Source: DATEPR01 sp963780635
GTDB lineage: Bacteria; Actinomycetota; Actinomycetes; Mycobacteriales; Pseudonocardiaceae
Length of the DNA stretch: 64,000 bases
Reading direction: 5' to 3'
Assembly (NCBI GenBank): GCA_963780635.1
Contig: CAWACW010000013.1
Span: 868,001-932,000, forward strand
Position numbers and translations under genes: made by a program. How positions within the stretch are numbered: position 1 is the stretch's first letter; each line of letters begins with the position of its first letter. Shown here piece by piece: positions 26,836 through 35,081 of the stretch. The notes below the pieces were generated by a model that ran no database searches, was not told the DNA's origin, and saw only the letters and a list, made by a program, of their open reading frames with translations.

Positions 26836-28356
26836 ATGGACAAATCATCCAACGTCGCGAGCAACGTCGCGGCAGCGTTGGCGCACAACAAGTTGGGCAC
26901 GACACGCGTGACACAGTTCGCGCTGTCCGCGGCAGCCACGCTGACCGTCGTCGCCGGGGTGTTCCCGACCGGGTTCGCGGCCACCGGCATCACGGGCATC
27001 CCGGCGGCGTTCGTGCTGCTGGGTATCGTGCTCATCGTCTTCTGCGTCGGCTACAACGCGATGTCCCGGCGCATCTCGAACGCGGGCGCCTTCTACGCCT
27101 ACATCGCCCAGGGCGTCTCGCGGCCGGCGGGCGTCGCGGCGGCGTGGATAGCCCTGGTCTGCTACAACCTGCTGCAGGTCGGGCTGTACGGGATCTTCGG
27201 CGCGCTCGGCGCACCCTTGCTGAACTCCGCTCTGCACGTGACCCTGGCGTGGTGGGGCTGGGCGTTGATCGTCTGGGCGATCGTCGCGATCCTCGGGCTG
27301 GCGCAGATCGAGTTCAACGGCTCCGTGCTGGGTGTGCTGATGGTGGCCGAGGTCGTGCTCATCCTGATCTACTCGGCGGCGTTCGTGTCGCACCCGGCTG
27401 GTGGCGTGGTCACCGCGTCGACCTTCGCGCCCAGCCATCTGTTCGTCTCCGGCTGGGGTGCGCTGCTGGTCATCGCGATGACCGGGTTCGTCGGCTTCGA
27501 GTCGGCGGCGTTCTACTCGGAGGAGGCGAAGGACAGCAAGCGGACGGTGCCGACCGCCACCTACGTGTGTGTCGGCCTGATCGCGCTGCTGTACTGCCTG
27601 TCCTCGTGGGCGATGACCGTGGTCGTCGGCCCGAACCAGATCGTCACGACGTCCGGCAAGCAGGGCGGCGATCTGCTGTTCAACCTGGCGGCACAGACGC
27701 TGGGCGGCGCGTGGAGCACGCTCGGCCACGTGCTGCTGCTGACGTCGGTGTTCGCGGCGATGATCTCCTACCACGCGTCGGCGTCCCGGTACGTGTTCTC
27801 GCTGGGTCGCGAAGGGGTACTGCCCGCGATGTTCGGCAGGACACTGCCCAAGACCGGCGCGCCGGTGTGGGGATCGATCTGCCAGACCGTGCTGGGCTTC
27901 GCGGTGATCGTCGGCTTCGCCGCCGCGGGCCTGGATCCGTTGCTGAACCTCTTCTACTGGCTGGGTACCACCGGCGGATTCGGGGTGCTGGTGCTGCTGG
28001 CCGGTACGTCCGCCGCCGTCATCGGGTACTTCCGGCGCAAAGGTGGCGAGAACCTCTGGCGCTCGGCGATAGCGCCGTTCCTGACTCTGATCGCACTCGC
28101 CGCCGCGGTGATTCTCTCGGTCGCGAACTTCGCGACGCTGCTGGGCGTACCCCCCACCTCGCCGGCTCGCTGGGCGTTCCCGGCGGCGTATCTGGTGGTC
28201 GCGCTGGGCGGCGTGTTGTGGGCCACGGTCCTCCGGATCCGCAGGCCCGAGGTCTACCAGCGGATCGGTCTCGGCGTGAGTGCGGAGACCGGCCGCTCCA
28301 CCGCTCTCGGCACCGAGGGCGGCAACTACCAGAACAGAGCGGATTCCCTCTTGTGA
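26836..28356 (+). CDS. APC-superfamily amino acid permease
   Basis: A 506-aa permease with about 12 spans; FGFESAAFYSEE-like TM6 (GFVGFESAAFYSEEAKDSKR) and early AGAFYAYIAQGVSRPAG are typical. An N-terminal hydrophilic ~30 residues and a C-terminal ~40-residue tail are cytoplasmic. GGAG precedes ATG 26836. The stop is overlapped by the GTG of a GNAT gene, so transport and acetylation of a compound may be coupled (inference). Confidence 0.85.
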   Translation: MDKSSNVASNVAAALAHNKLGTTRVTQFALSAAATLTVVAGVFPTGFAATGITGIPAAFVLLGIVLIVFCVGYNAMSRRISNAGAFYAYIAQGVSRPAGVAAAWIALVCYNLLQVGLYGIFGALGAPLLNSALHVTLAWWGWALIVWAIVAILGLAQIEFNGSVLGVLMVAEVVLILIYSAAFVSHPAGGVVTASTFAPSHLFVSGWGALLVIAMTGFVGFESAAFYSEEAKDSKRTVPTATYVCVGLIALLYCLSSWAMTVVVGPNQIVTTSGKQGGDLLFNLAAQTLGGAWSTLGHVLLLTSVFAAMISYHASASRYVFSLGREGVLPAMFGRTLPKTGAPVWGSICQTVLGFAVIVGFAAAGLDPLLNLFYWLGTTGGFGVLVLLAGTSAAVIGYFRRKGGENLWRSAIAPFLTLIALAAAVILSVANFATLLGVPPTSPARWAFPAAYLVVALGGVLWATVLRIRRPEVYQRIGLGVSAETGRSTALGTEGGNYQNRADSLL

Positions 28357-28970
28357 TAGCGACGACTGTGGACACCTTGAACGACGTGCAGATGGCGATG
28401 GCGGGGCCGGACGAGGTACCGGTCGCCGCCGCCATCATCGCGGACGCCTTCCAGCATCTGGCGGTGTCGGCGTGGTTGGTGCCCGACAGGGAGCGGCGGC
28501 GGTCCGTCGTGGAGAGCGACATGCTCATCTGGACGACGCACGCGATCAAGCACGGCCTGATCAGCATCACGCTGGACGAGGTCGGCGTCGCCGTGTGGTT
28601 CCCGATGTCGGCCGAGCCGATGCCGGGGCCCGACGACTACGACGAGCGGCTGGACGAGATCGCGGGGCCGTCGGCGGGCCGGTTCCGGCAGCTGGACGAG
28701 ACGTTCGAGGAGCACCACCCGCAGGGCGAGCCGCACCACCACCTGGCGTTCCTGGCCGTCCGGCCGGGACACCAGGGTGGGGGCATCGGCACCGCGCTGC
28801 TGAGCCACCACCACGAGATGTACCCGGACGTGGCGATGTACCTGGAGGCCAGCTCGCGCGAGTCGCGTGCGCTGTACCTGCGGCACGGTTATCTGGACCG
28901 CGGCCGTTTCACGCTGCCCGACGACGGCCCGCCGTTGTGGGCGATGTGGCGGCCCGCCACGGCGATCTAG
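28353..28970 (+). CDS. GNAT-family N-acetyltransferase
   Basis: A 205-aa GNAT starting at GTG 28353 inside the permease stop (GTGA). The acetyl-CoA loop is LAVRPGHQGGGIGTALL (Q/R-x-x-G-x-G/A), followed by MYLEASSRESRALYLRHGY. Central H-rich segment EHHPQGEPHHHLAF is unusual but common in this subgroup. The TAG stop lies in a CTAG that begins a long palindromic element. Confidence 0.8.
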   Translation: MIATTVDTLNDVQMAMAGPDEVPVAAAIIADAFQHLAVSAWLVPDRERRRSVVESDMLIWTTHAIKHGLISITLDEVGVAVWFPMSAEPMPGPDDYDERLDEIAGPSAGRFRQLDETFEEHHPQGEPHHHLAFLAVRPGHQGGGIGTALLSHHHEMYPDVAMYLEASSRESRALYLRHGYLDRGRFTLPDDGPPLWAMWRPATAI

Positions 28971-29131
28971 TGGTGTGTCCAGTAACCATGCCGGTGGAAT
29001 TCCGGTTCCAGGTGGGCGCATCGCAAGGCGGAGCAGGCCCAGGTACCTCTGTTGTACCTGGGCCGACGACGACGCCGCGAGGTGACCGCCTGGGGCCGGA
29101 ATTACCCGGTGAGGGTTACCGGACGCGCCAC
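28967..29131. repeat. Long imperfect palindrome (about 155 nt) beginning CTAGTGGTGTGTCC
   Basis: The left arm (28974-29046) pairs with the right arm (29054-29128). The apex is perfect: GGCCCAGGTAC (29036-29046), a 7-base loop, GTACCTGGGCC (29054-29064). Outer parts also match: TCC-A/G-GTAACC and AATTCCGG with CCAGG on the left face the complementary AATTACCC-type and GGTTACCGGA on the right. The left end is nearly identical to the palindrome at 12865-12909. It may act as a terminator and looks like a MITE- or REP-like repeat. Confidence 0.7.
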
Positions 29132-29154
29132 CAGCAGCTGGACGCGAACGGAAA

Positions 29155-29189
29155 GGGAGGCCGCCCCACGCGGGGCGGCCTCCCTTTTT
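29155..29189 (+). terminator. Rho-independent terminator
   Basis: GGGAGGCCGCCCC (29155-29167), loop ACGC, GGGGCGGCCTCCC (29172-29184), then TTTTT. A perfect 13-bp GC-rich stem with a U tract, downstream of the permease/GNAT operon. Confidence 0.9.
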
Positions 29190-29206
29190 GCATGTTGTCG
29201 AGGCAG

Positions 29207-29223
29207 GGCTAATGGACTAACAT
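29207..29223. promoter_or_regulatory. Putative GntR operator before the ferredoxin gene
   Basis: GGGCTAATGGACTAAC is the exact inverse complement of the 16-mer GTTAGTCCATTAGCCC found before the Rieske oxygenase gene at 32965-32980. It lies 35-50 bp upstream of the ferredoxin start, a normal repressor position. Confidence 0.6.
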
Positions 29224-29256
29224 TCAGACCGGCACCGACACGTTCGAGGAGGAACG

Positions 29257-29595
29257 TTGCCGTACTTCATCGCCGATGGCTGCGTCGACGTGATGGACAT
29301 GTCCTGTGTGGATGAATGTCCCGTCGACCGCAGCTACGAAGGGGATCGCAAGCTCTACATCAACCCCGGCGAGTGCATCGACTGCGGCCGGTGCGAGGCG
29401 GTCTGCCCGCAGGACGCCATCTACGAGGACAGGTCGACGCCACCGGACAAGGTGGCGTTCGCCGGCGACGACGCGCGGTTCTTCGCCGAGCCGCTACCCG
29501 GACGGGCCGAGCCGATCGGCGATCCCGGGGGCAGCGGCGAGGTCGGCCGCATCGGCGTGGACACCGAACTGGTCGGCGGCCGGCCGACCCGGTGA
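29257..29595 (+). CDS. 7Fe ferredoxin ([3Fe-4S][4Fe-4S])
   Basis: A 112-aa ferredoxin initiated at TTG 29257 with GAGGAGGAA just upstream. Cysteines at 9, 17, 21 and 40, 43, 46, 50 follow C-x7-C-x3-CP and C-x2-C-x2-C-x3-CP, the pattern of one 3Fe-4S and one 4Fe-4S cluster. The C-terminal 60 residues are the usual actinobacterial extension. It is the first gene of the GntR-linked locus and probably feeds electrons to the Rieske oxygenase at 33 kb; no dedicated reductase gene is seen in the locus. Confidence 0.88.
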   Translation: MPYFIADGCVDVMDMSCVDECPVDRSYEGDRKLYINPGECIDCGRCEAVCPQDAIYEDRSTPPDKVAFAGDDARFFAEPLPGRAEPIGDPGGSGEVGRIGVDTELVGGRPTR

Positions 29596-29634
29596 GCAAT
29601 ACCGCCCCATGACCAACAATGTGAGGAGCGAGCG

Positions 29635-30661
29635 ATGAGCAGCGGCGGTCGGGTCTTTCTCCGCGGCATGACGTCCGAGTCCTACGGCTTGGGCGAGTTC
29701 CGGGCCGAGCAACTGGCGGCACCGCGGGTGCGGGACGACTCCGTGGTCGTCGACGACGCCAAGGTAGGGCACTCCGGCGACTCGGCGAAGTCCAAGACGT
29801 GGTGGCGGGTGGGGCCGGGGGACGACCCGTTCCTGACGCAGACCCTGCAGGTGCATTTCGTGCAGCTGCCGCCCAACTCGTCCAACCACGGCCACGGCCA
29901 CCAGAACGAGGCGGCGTTCTACATCCTCGAGGGCCGCGGCTACGAGATCCACGACGACCAGCGCTACGACTGGTCGACCGGCGACCTCGTGCTCGTGCAC
30001 ACCGACTCGGTGCACCGGCACTTCAACCCGTACGACGAGAGGGCCACCGCCCTGGTGATGAAGGCCAAGTGCGCGTGGATGTACCTGGGCCTGATCCAGC
30101 AGGGCCGCAGCGGTCCGGTCGCCGACGAGGACCGGTTCGGTCCGCGTGAGGACTGGTCGCAGGTGTGGACGCCGGGCGCGGTGGACCGCAAGAAGGTCGT
30201 CAAGCCCGAGGACACGCACTGGGAGACGACACCGCTGGGCAAGGTGCGGGTGCTCTCCTCGCCGGAGCGGACCGACGTGCGGACGTTCAGTGTCGACGCG
30301 TTCGAGCTGGCGATCGGCGCGGGCGAGAAGTCCGGCAAGCGCTGGCAGATGGCCGACGAGGTCTACTACGTGCTCTCCGGTTCCGGCCACAGCCTGCACT
30401 GGGAGGTCGAGGCGGAGATCGCGGAGCGCTACTACGCGCGCATCGCGAAGGAGCCGACCCGCCACGAACTCAAGGCGGGCGACACGCTCTACGTCCCGCA
30501 GAACACCGTCGCCCAGCACTTCGCCGCCGACGGGCAGCCGCTGCGTGCTGCTGTCCGGGCAGAACCGGCTGTTCAAGCAGCTGGGCTACGACAGGGTGCA
30601 CTTCTTCGAGCACGCGTCCGAGTACGACGCGGCCGCCGCGAAGGACGCCGTCACGGCCTGA
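29635..30661 (+). pseudogene. Bicupin (gentisate-dioxygenase-like fold), one frameshift near 30545
   Basis: About 341 codons once two frames are joined. First cupin: GHGHQNEAAFYILEGRGYEIHDD and GDLVLVHTDSVHRHFN. Second cupin: MADEVYYVLSGSGHSLHWE and GDTLYVPQNTVAQHF. The frame changes at ~30545 (CCGCTGCGTGCTGCTG), consistent with two lost bases from an LRVLLSGQN reading; the tail VLLSGQNRLFKQLGYDRVHFFE is then complete. Cupins of this size are ring-cleaving dioxygenases or isomerases. GAGGAGCG precedes ATG 29635. It is part of the Rieske catabolic locus. Confidence 0.8.
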
Positions 30662-30676
30662 CAGCCACCCCGAGCC

Positions 30677-30714
30677 GAACGGCCGGGGGCCACCAGCATG
30701 GCCCCCGGCCGTTC
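30677..30714. terminator. Bidirectional terminator between bicupin and gntR
   Basis: GAACGGCCGGGGGCC (30677-30691), an 8-base loop, and GGCCCCCGGCCGTTC (30700-30714): a perfect 15-bp stem between convergent genes. The minus-strand GntR stop codon overlaps its right end. Confidence 0.85.
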
Positions 30715-31474
30715 ACCCGTGCGCGCGGCCGCGCTGCTGCACGCGGGAGGCGGTGCGTTCCAGGTGCGCGCGCATCAGCGCGGTGGCCTTCGGTACGTCG
30801 TGGTCGCGGACGGCGAGCACGAACCTGCGGTGTTCCTTCACGCCCAGCGTGCCCATCGCGGGTGCCGCCTCGCGGGCCGCCTTCATCGACGTGAGCATCG
30901 GCCGGTGGAACGGGCCGAGCAACATCTCGATCGCGCCGTTGTGCGCGAGCCGGGCCACCCGGATGTGGAACTCGGCGGACATCTCCATCGTGTAGGTGCC
31001 CGTCGCGACGGCGGCATCGGCCTCGTCGCACAGGTCGAGCAGCCCCGCGATGTCCTCCGGGGTGGCGCGCTCGCAGACGATCGGCACGATGCCCAGTTCC
31101 AGTACCAGCCTGGCCTCGGTGACCTCGGCGGGCGTGATGGTCGGGGACATCGTCAGGTAGTCCTCGATGCCCCGGCCGATGCGGTCGCTGGACGGCGTGG
31201 TGATGTAGGCGCCCCCGCGCGCACCCACCTTCACCGTCACCAGGCCGCCTGCCTCCAGGATGCGCAGCGCCTCGCGGACGGTCACCCGGCTGACGCCGAA
31301 CCGCTCGCACAGGTCGCGTTCGGACGGCAGCCGCTCCCCCGCGCTGAGCTGGCCGTCCTTGATCAGTGCCCGGACCTGGTCGACGATCGCCTGCGACGCC
31401 CTGGCCAGACTGACCGGGTTGAACATGTCGTCCACATCGCGCTTCGCGGCCGTGGCCGGTGCTGGTCGGTTCAT
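30713..31474 (-). CDS. GntR-family regulator, FCD (FadR) subfamily
   Basis: A 253-aa regulator. The winged helix (about residues 25-90) has LSAGERLPSERDLCERFGVSRVTVREALRILEAGGLV (in parts: LPSERDLCERFGVSRVTVRE, ALRILEAGGLV). The FCD domain follows with EARLVLELGIVPIVCERAT and metal-site histidines in EFHIRVARLAHN and LGVKEHRRF. ATG 31474 has GGAGGGGA upstream. FadR-type proteins bind TGGTnnnACCA-like palindromes; matching sites occur at its own promoter and before the ferredoxin, Rieske and cupin genes, so it is the likely repressor of this locus. Confidence 0.9.
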   Translation of the reverse strand: MNRPAPATAAKRDVDDMFNPVSLARASQAIVDQVRALIKDGQLSAGERLPSERDLCERFGVSRVTVREALRILEAGGLVTVKVGARGGAYITTPSSDRIGRGIEDYLTMSPTITPAEVTEARLVLELGIVPIVCERATPEDIAGLLDLCDEADAAVATGTYTMEMSAEFHIRVARLAHNGAIEMLLGPFHRPMLTSMKAAREAAPAMGTLGVKEHRRFVLAVRDHDVPKATALMRAHLERTASRVQQRGRAHG

Positions 31475-31503
31475 ACCGATGTCCCCTCCGCAGAAATTCC
31501 TTG

Positions 31504-31536
31504 ACCAGTGTATCTGGTGGAAGTATGGTCTGACCA
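31504..31536. promoter_or_regulatory. Two operator-like palindromes between gntR and the MFS gene
   Basis: TGGTCTGACCA (31526-31536) is a perfect FadR-type palindrome. ACCAG-TGTAT-CTGGT (31504-31518) lies beside it. They sit 30-60 bp upstream of the GntR start and would control both divergent genes. Confidence 0.65.
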
Positions 31537-31679
31537 ATAGTCCCCGTGAACAATGGCGGTGGCACCGTTGCGCCGCCGGTACCTCCCCCCACTCCGGGGT
31601 TGACGGGACCGAATCGCCGGCCGCTCGCCGATTCCTGGTCCACGCCGGAACTCCCCGCGTCCACAAGGAAGTGGCCTGC

Positions 31680-32957
31680 ATGGATTCCACATCGGTCGCC
31701 CAGTCGGCGACAGTTCGGCCGACATCTCGTCGCTGGTTACACGTCGGATTTCCTCTCCTGGTCAGTTTCGCAGTCGCTCAGTTGATGAAAACGTCGGTCG
31801 GCATCGTGGTGGCCAGCCCGGTGTTCGCCGAACGCTTCGGCGTGGCGGCGCATTCGTCGGCGGTCGGCTGGGTGAGCAGTTCCTTCCTGTACGCCTATGG
31901 CGTCGCGCTGTTGGGTTGGGGCTACCTGGTTCGACGTATCGGCCCACGAAGGGCACTGTTACTCGGCAGCGCCATCTGGGTGATCGCGCTGGCCGTCACG
32001 CCGTTCACGCACACGCTGGCGCAGCTGTACGGCACGCGGATCGCGCTGGGCATCGGCGAAGCGTGCTTCTACCCGGTCGCGCACACGCTCACCGCGCGGT
32101 GGTTCCCGATCCAGGAACGCGCGCGGGCCAACGCATCCTGGCTGTCCGGCATCTTCGTCGGATCGACCCTGGCATCGTTCCTGACCACCGCGACGCTGTC
32201 CGGCCTGGGTTGGCAGGGCACGTTCTGGGTGCAGGCGGCCATCGCGCTGGTACTCGCGTTCGGCCTCACGCTGGTGCTCGTGCACGACGACCCGAGGGCC
32301 ACCGACGTCGTGAGCAGCGACGAGGTCAGCCACATCGAGGAGAATCGTTTCGAGACGACCACGCTGATTCCGAAGAACGGCCCGGAATCGCCGTACCGTA
32401 ACTACCGGTACTGGCTGACGATGTTGATGTACCTGGGGACGAACATTCCATTCTACGGCCTGGTCACGTGGTTGCCGACATTCCTCAAGGACGAGCGACA
32501 CCTCTCATTCGGTGTAGTCGGCATCATTCTCACCGCTGCCAACGCGTTGTCGATCGTGGTGATGCTGCTGGTCGGCATCCGGTCCGATCGGCGAATGCGG
32601 CGAGCGGGGCTGGCGGCCGTGGGCTTCGTGATCGAGGGCGTCGGCGTGGCGGGCGCGGTGCTCGGTCCGGCCAACACCATCGCTGTCAGCTGTTTCGTGT
32701 TCCTGGGACTGGCCGGCAACGCCTGGTGCATCGTGACGAACTGGGGTCTGCTGCACAGCCTGATGCCGACCCGGCAGGTGGAGACGTCCACCGGGTTGTT
32801 CTCGTCGCTGACCAACATCATCGGTGCCGGTGTCCCCGCGCTGATCGGCTGGCTACTGGCCGTCACCGGCTCCTACACCAGCGGATTCATGGTGCTGGTG
32901 GCGACCGTCGTGGTGTCGCTGGTGTGCTGTCTCGTGCTTGCCCCGCAAGGGTACTGA
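31680..32957 (+). CDS. MFS transporter (ACS/aromatic acid-like)
   Basis: A 425-aa MFS protein with 12 spans. The cytoplasmic loop 2-3 has GYLVRRIGPRRALL (MFS motif G-x-x-x-D/R-x-x-G-R-R), TM4 has GIGEACFYPVAHTLTARWFP, and a long central loop separates the halves. This resembles the anion:cation symporter group that imports aromatic or sugar acids. AAGGAAG precedes ATG 31680. It lies between gntR and the Rieske genes, so it is probably the substrate importer of the locus. Confidence 0.85.
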   Translation: MDSTSVAQSATVRPTSRRWLHVGFPLLVSFAVAQLMKTSVGIVVASPVFAERFGVAAHSSAVGWVSSSFLYAYGVALLGWGYLVRRIGPRRALLLGSAIWVIALAVTPFTHTLAQLYGTRIALGIGEACFYPVAHTLTARWFPIQERARANASWLSGIFVGSTLASFLTTATLSGLGWQGTFWVQAAIALVLAFGLTLVLVHDDPRATDVVSSDEVSHIEENRFETTTLIPKNGPESPYRNYRYWLTMLMYLGTNIPFYGLVTWLPTFLKDERHLSFGVVGIILTAANALSIVVMLLVGIRSDRRMRRAGLAAVGFVIEGVGVAGAVLGPANTIAVSCFVFLGLAGNAWCIVTNWGLLHSLMPTRQVETSTGLFSSLTNIIGAGVPALIGWLLAVTGSYTSGFMVLVATVVVSLVCCLVLAPQGY

Positions 32958-32961
32958 CGTT

Positions 32962-32980
32962 ATGGTTAGTCCATTAGCCC
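32962..32980. promoter_or_regulatory. Putative GntR operator before the Rieske operon
   Basis: ATGGTTAGTCCAT (32962-32974) is a near-palindrome of the TGGTnnnnCCA type; the 16-mer GTTAGTCCATTAGCCC within it recurs, inverted, before the ferredoxin gene at 29207. Confidence 0.65.
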
Positions 32981-33013
32981 ATCGTTCGGCTGCTCACCGT
33001 GATGGAGGAGCCA

Positions 33014-34291
33014 ATGGTCGCCGTGCCTGAACCCGCCTACCGGACCTACGGGGATCTGGTCCTGGACGGTTCGACGGATTTCAAGCTGCACACCGACATC
33101 TACATGGATCGCGACGTCTTCGACGCGGAGATGCGGGAGATCTTCGAGAGTTCGTGGGTGTACGTCGCGCACGAGTCACAGGTGCCCGAGTCCGGTGACT
33201 ACAAGACCACCACCATCGGCAGCCAGCCGGTCATCATCAGCAGGCACGAGGACGGCAACGTCTACGTGCTGCTCAACCGCTGCCGGCACCGCGGTTCCGT
33301 GGTGTGCCGCGACGATCTAGGGCACTCCAACTACTTCCGCTGCCCGTACCACAACTGGGGTTACGCCAACGACGGCAGGCTGGTCGGCATGGCCCAGTCG
33401 TCGGGCTATCCGGAGGACTTCGACAAGAGCCAGTGGGGGCTGCGCCAGGCACCCGGCGTGCACTCCTACCGCGGCCTGATCTTCGCCAGTCTGGCCGAGC
33501 CCGCGCTGTCGTTCGACGAGTGGTTCGCGCCGGTCCGCAAGTACGTGGACCACTGGCTGGACCGCTCCCCGCTGGGCACGATCAGCGTGCTGGCCAAGCC
33601 GCACAAGTACCCGTATCCGGGCAACTGGAAGTGGCAGGCGGAGAACGGGCACGACGGCTACCACGGCAACTACGTGCACGAGTCGTGGCAGCGGGTGCTG
33701 GAACGGGCTGGTGAGGACTCGGTGCGCGACATCCGCAAGTACCGGACCGGCGGCTGCACGCGGGGCATGCGCTACGGGCACGGTCTGCTCGAACGGCCCG
33801 GCGGGCTGTCCGCGGCGGCGAGCTGGACCGGGCGGATGATGGCGAAGTACCCGGAGTACGCGCAGGCGCTGGAGGCGAACTTCTCACCGCAGGAGATCGA
33901 GCAGATCTCAGCGCGCCGCAACATCTTCGTGTTCCCCAACCTCTACCTGTTCGACACCCAGATCCGGGTCATCAAGCCGATCGCGGCCGACCGGACCGAG
34001 GTGCAGCTGTTCGTGTACGCGCTCGACGGCGTGCCGGACGGACTGAACGAGGGCCGGTACCGGGCGCACGAGCGGTTCTACGGTCCGTCCGGGTTCGGTT
34101 CACCGGATGACGTGGAGATCTTCGTGTGCAACCAGACCGGTATGGGGGCCAGGGGTGTGGACTGGGTGCTGATGTCGCGAGGCATGCACCGCGAGCAGAC
34201 CAACGCCGACGGCGAGCAGGTCGGGCACAGCACCGACGAGACCCCTGTCCGCGCGCTGTACCGGGAGTGGAAGCGGTTGATGTCCCGATGA
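33014..34291 (+). CDS. Rieske non-heme iron aromatic ring-hydroxylating oxygenase, alpha subunit
   Basis: A 425-aa alpha subunit. Rieske cluster ligands are Cys90-x-His92 and Cys110-x2-His113 (CRHRG...CPYHNW). The mononuclear iron site is ENGHDGYHGNYVHE with His217 and His222, and Asp214 as the bridging residue between centres; the third carboxylate lies in the C-terminal region. ATG 33014 is preferred since GGAGGAG lies just before it. The next gene overlaps by ATGA and encodes the beta subunit. Such enzymes dihydroxylate benzoate-, salicylate- or phthalate-like acids; the exact substrate is not readable. Confidence 0.9.
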   Translation: MVAVPEPAYRTYGDLVLDGSTDFKLHTDIYMDRDVFDAEMREIFESSWVYVAHESQVPESGDYKTTTIGSQPVIISRHEDGNVYVLLNRCRHRGSVVCRDDLGHSNYFRCPYHNWGYANDGRLVGMAQSSGYPEDFDKSQWGLRQAPGVHSYRGLIFASLAEPALSFDEWFAPVRKYVDHWLDRSPLGTISVLAKPHKYPYPGNWKWQAENGHDGYHGNYVHESWQRVLERAGEDSVRDIRKYRTGGCTRGMRYGHGLLERPGGLSAAASWTGRMMAKYPEYAQALEANFSPQEIEQISARRNIFVFPNLYLFDTQIRVIKPIAADRTEVQLFVYALDGVPDGLNEGRYRAHERFYGPSGFGSPDDVEIFVCNQTGMGARGVDWVLMSRGMHREQTNADGEQVGHSTDETPVRALYREWKRLMSR

Positions 34292-34824
34292 CCACAGTCG
34301 ACGACAGGCGGGACCAGACCAGCGTCCTGGACCGCGCCGCGGCCGAGGCGCTGATCTACCGGGAGGCCCGGCTGCTGGACACGCTGCGCCTGGAGGACTG
34401 GCTGACGCTGTTCACGCCGGACGGGATCTACTGGCTGCCGATGGAGGACGGTGACGTCAGCGACGCGCGCACCAGCATCTCCATCGTCTACGACGACACG
34501 GACCGGCGGGCCGAGCGGGTGTTCCGCACCCTGCACACGCCGGTACTCGACCAGAGCCCGAGGTCGCGGACCATGCACGTGGTCGCGAACGTCGAGCTCG
34601 ACGGCACCGACGAGCGGGGAGACACCCGCGTGCTGTGCAACCAGGTGATCGGGGAGAACCGGCCGGGCGGCGACGGGCAGGTCGGCCTCAACGGCACCCG
34701 GGTGCTGCTGGCGCGCTGCGAGTACCGGCTGCGCGCGACCGAGGACGGCTGGCTGATCAGCATGAAGAAGATGCTGCTGCTCAACGCCGACCAGCCGATC
34801 TACAACCTGACCTTCCTGCTGTGA
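34288..34824 (+). CDS. Ring-hydroxylating oxygenase, beta subunit
   Basis: A 178-aa SnoaL/NTF2-like beta subunit. EALIYREARLLDTLRLEDWLTLFTPDGIYWLP is the characteristic opening (in parts: YREARLLDTLRLEDW, LFTPDGIYWLP), and ISMKKMLLLNADQPIYNLTFLL closes it, as in benzoate/toluate-type beta subunits. Its ATG lies in the alpha-subunit stop, so an alpha3beta3 complex with coupled translation is expected. Beta subunits are mainly structural. Confidence 0.9.
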   Translation: MTTVDDRRDQTSVLDRAAAEALIYREARLLDTLRLEDWLTLFTPDGIYWLPMEDGDVSDARTSISIVYDDTDRRAERVFRTLHTPVLDQSPRSRTMHVVANVELDGTDERGDTRVLCNQVIGENRPGGDGQVGLNGTRVLLARCEYRLRATEDGWLISMKKMLLLNADQPIYNLTFLL

Positions 34825-34834
34825 GGGGTTCGCC

Positions 34835-35059
34835 GTGGGCGAGATCTACCAGAACGAGTTCGCGATGGTCGAGCTGTCGAGGTACGAGACCGAGTCCGGT
34901 CCCCGGCTGCACATCCGCGACCTCTCCAGCGGGGCCGAGGTGTTCCTCGACCCGATCGAGCTGGAGTCGCTGACCCGGTGGAAGCACGAGGACTTCGCGC
35001 CACTGGTGGACCCCAGCCAGCTCGTCGGGGCGCCGGAACCGGACCCGGACCAGGTATGA
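34835..35059 (+). CDS. Small 74-aa protein of the Rieske operon, unknown
   Basis: Starts at GTG 34835, 10 bp after the beta subunit, with GAGGGG upstream. The sequence is acidic (FAMVELSRYETESG, IRDLSSGAEVFLDPIELE) and soluble, ending in Pro/Asp-rich residues. No cysteine cluster is present, so it is not a ferredoxin. I recognise no family. Its place between oxygenase subunits and dehydrogenase suggests an accessory protein of the oxygenase. Confidence 0.65.
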   Translation: MGEIYQNEFAMVELSRYETESGPRLHIRDLSSGAEVFLDPIELESLTRWKHEDFAPLVDPSQLVGAPEPDPDQV

Positions 35060-35081
35060 GCGAGCCGGCGAGCGAACACTG

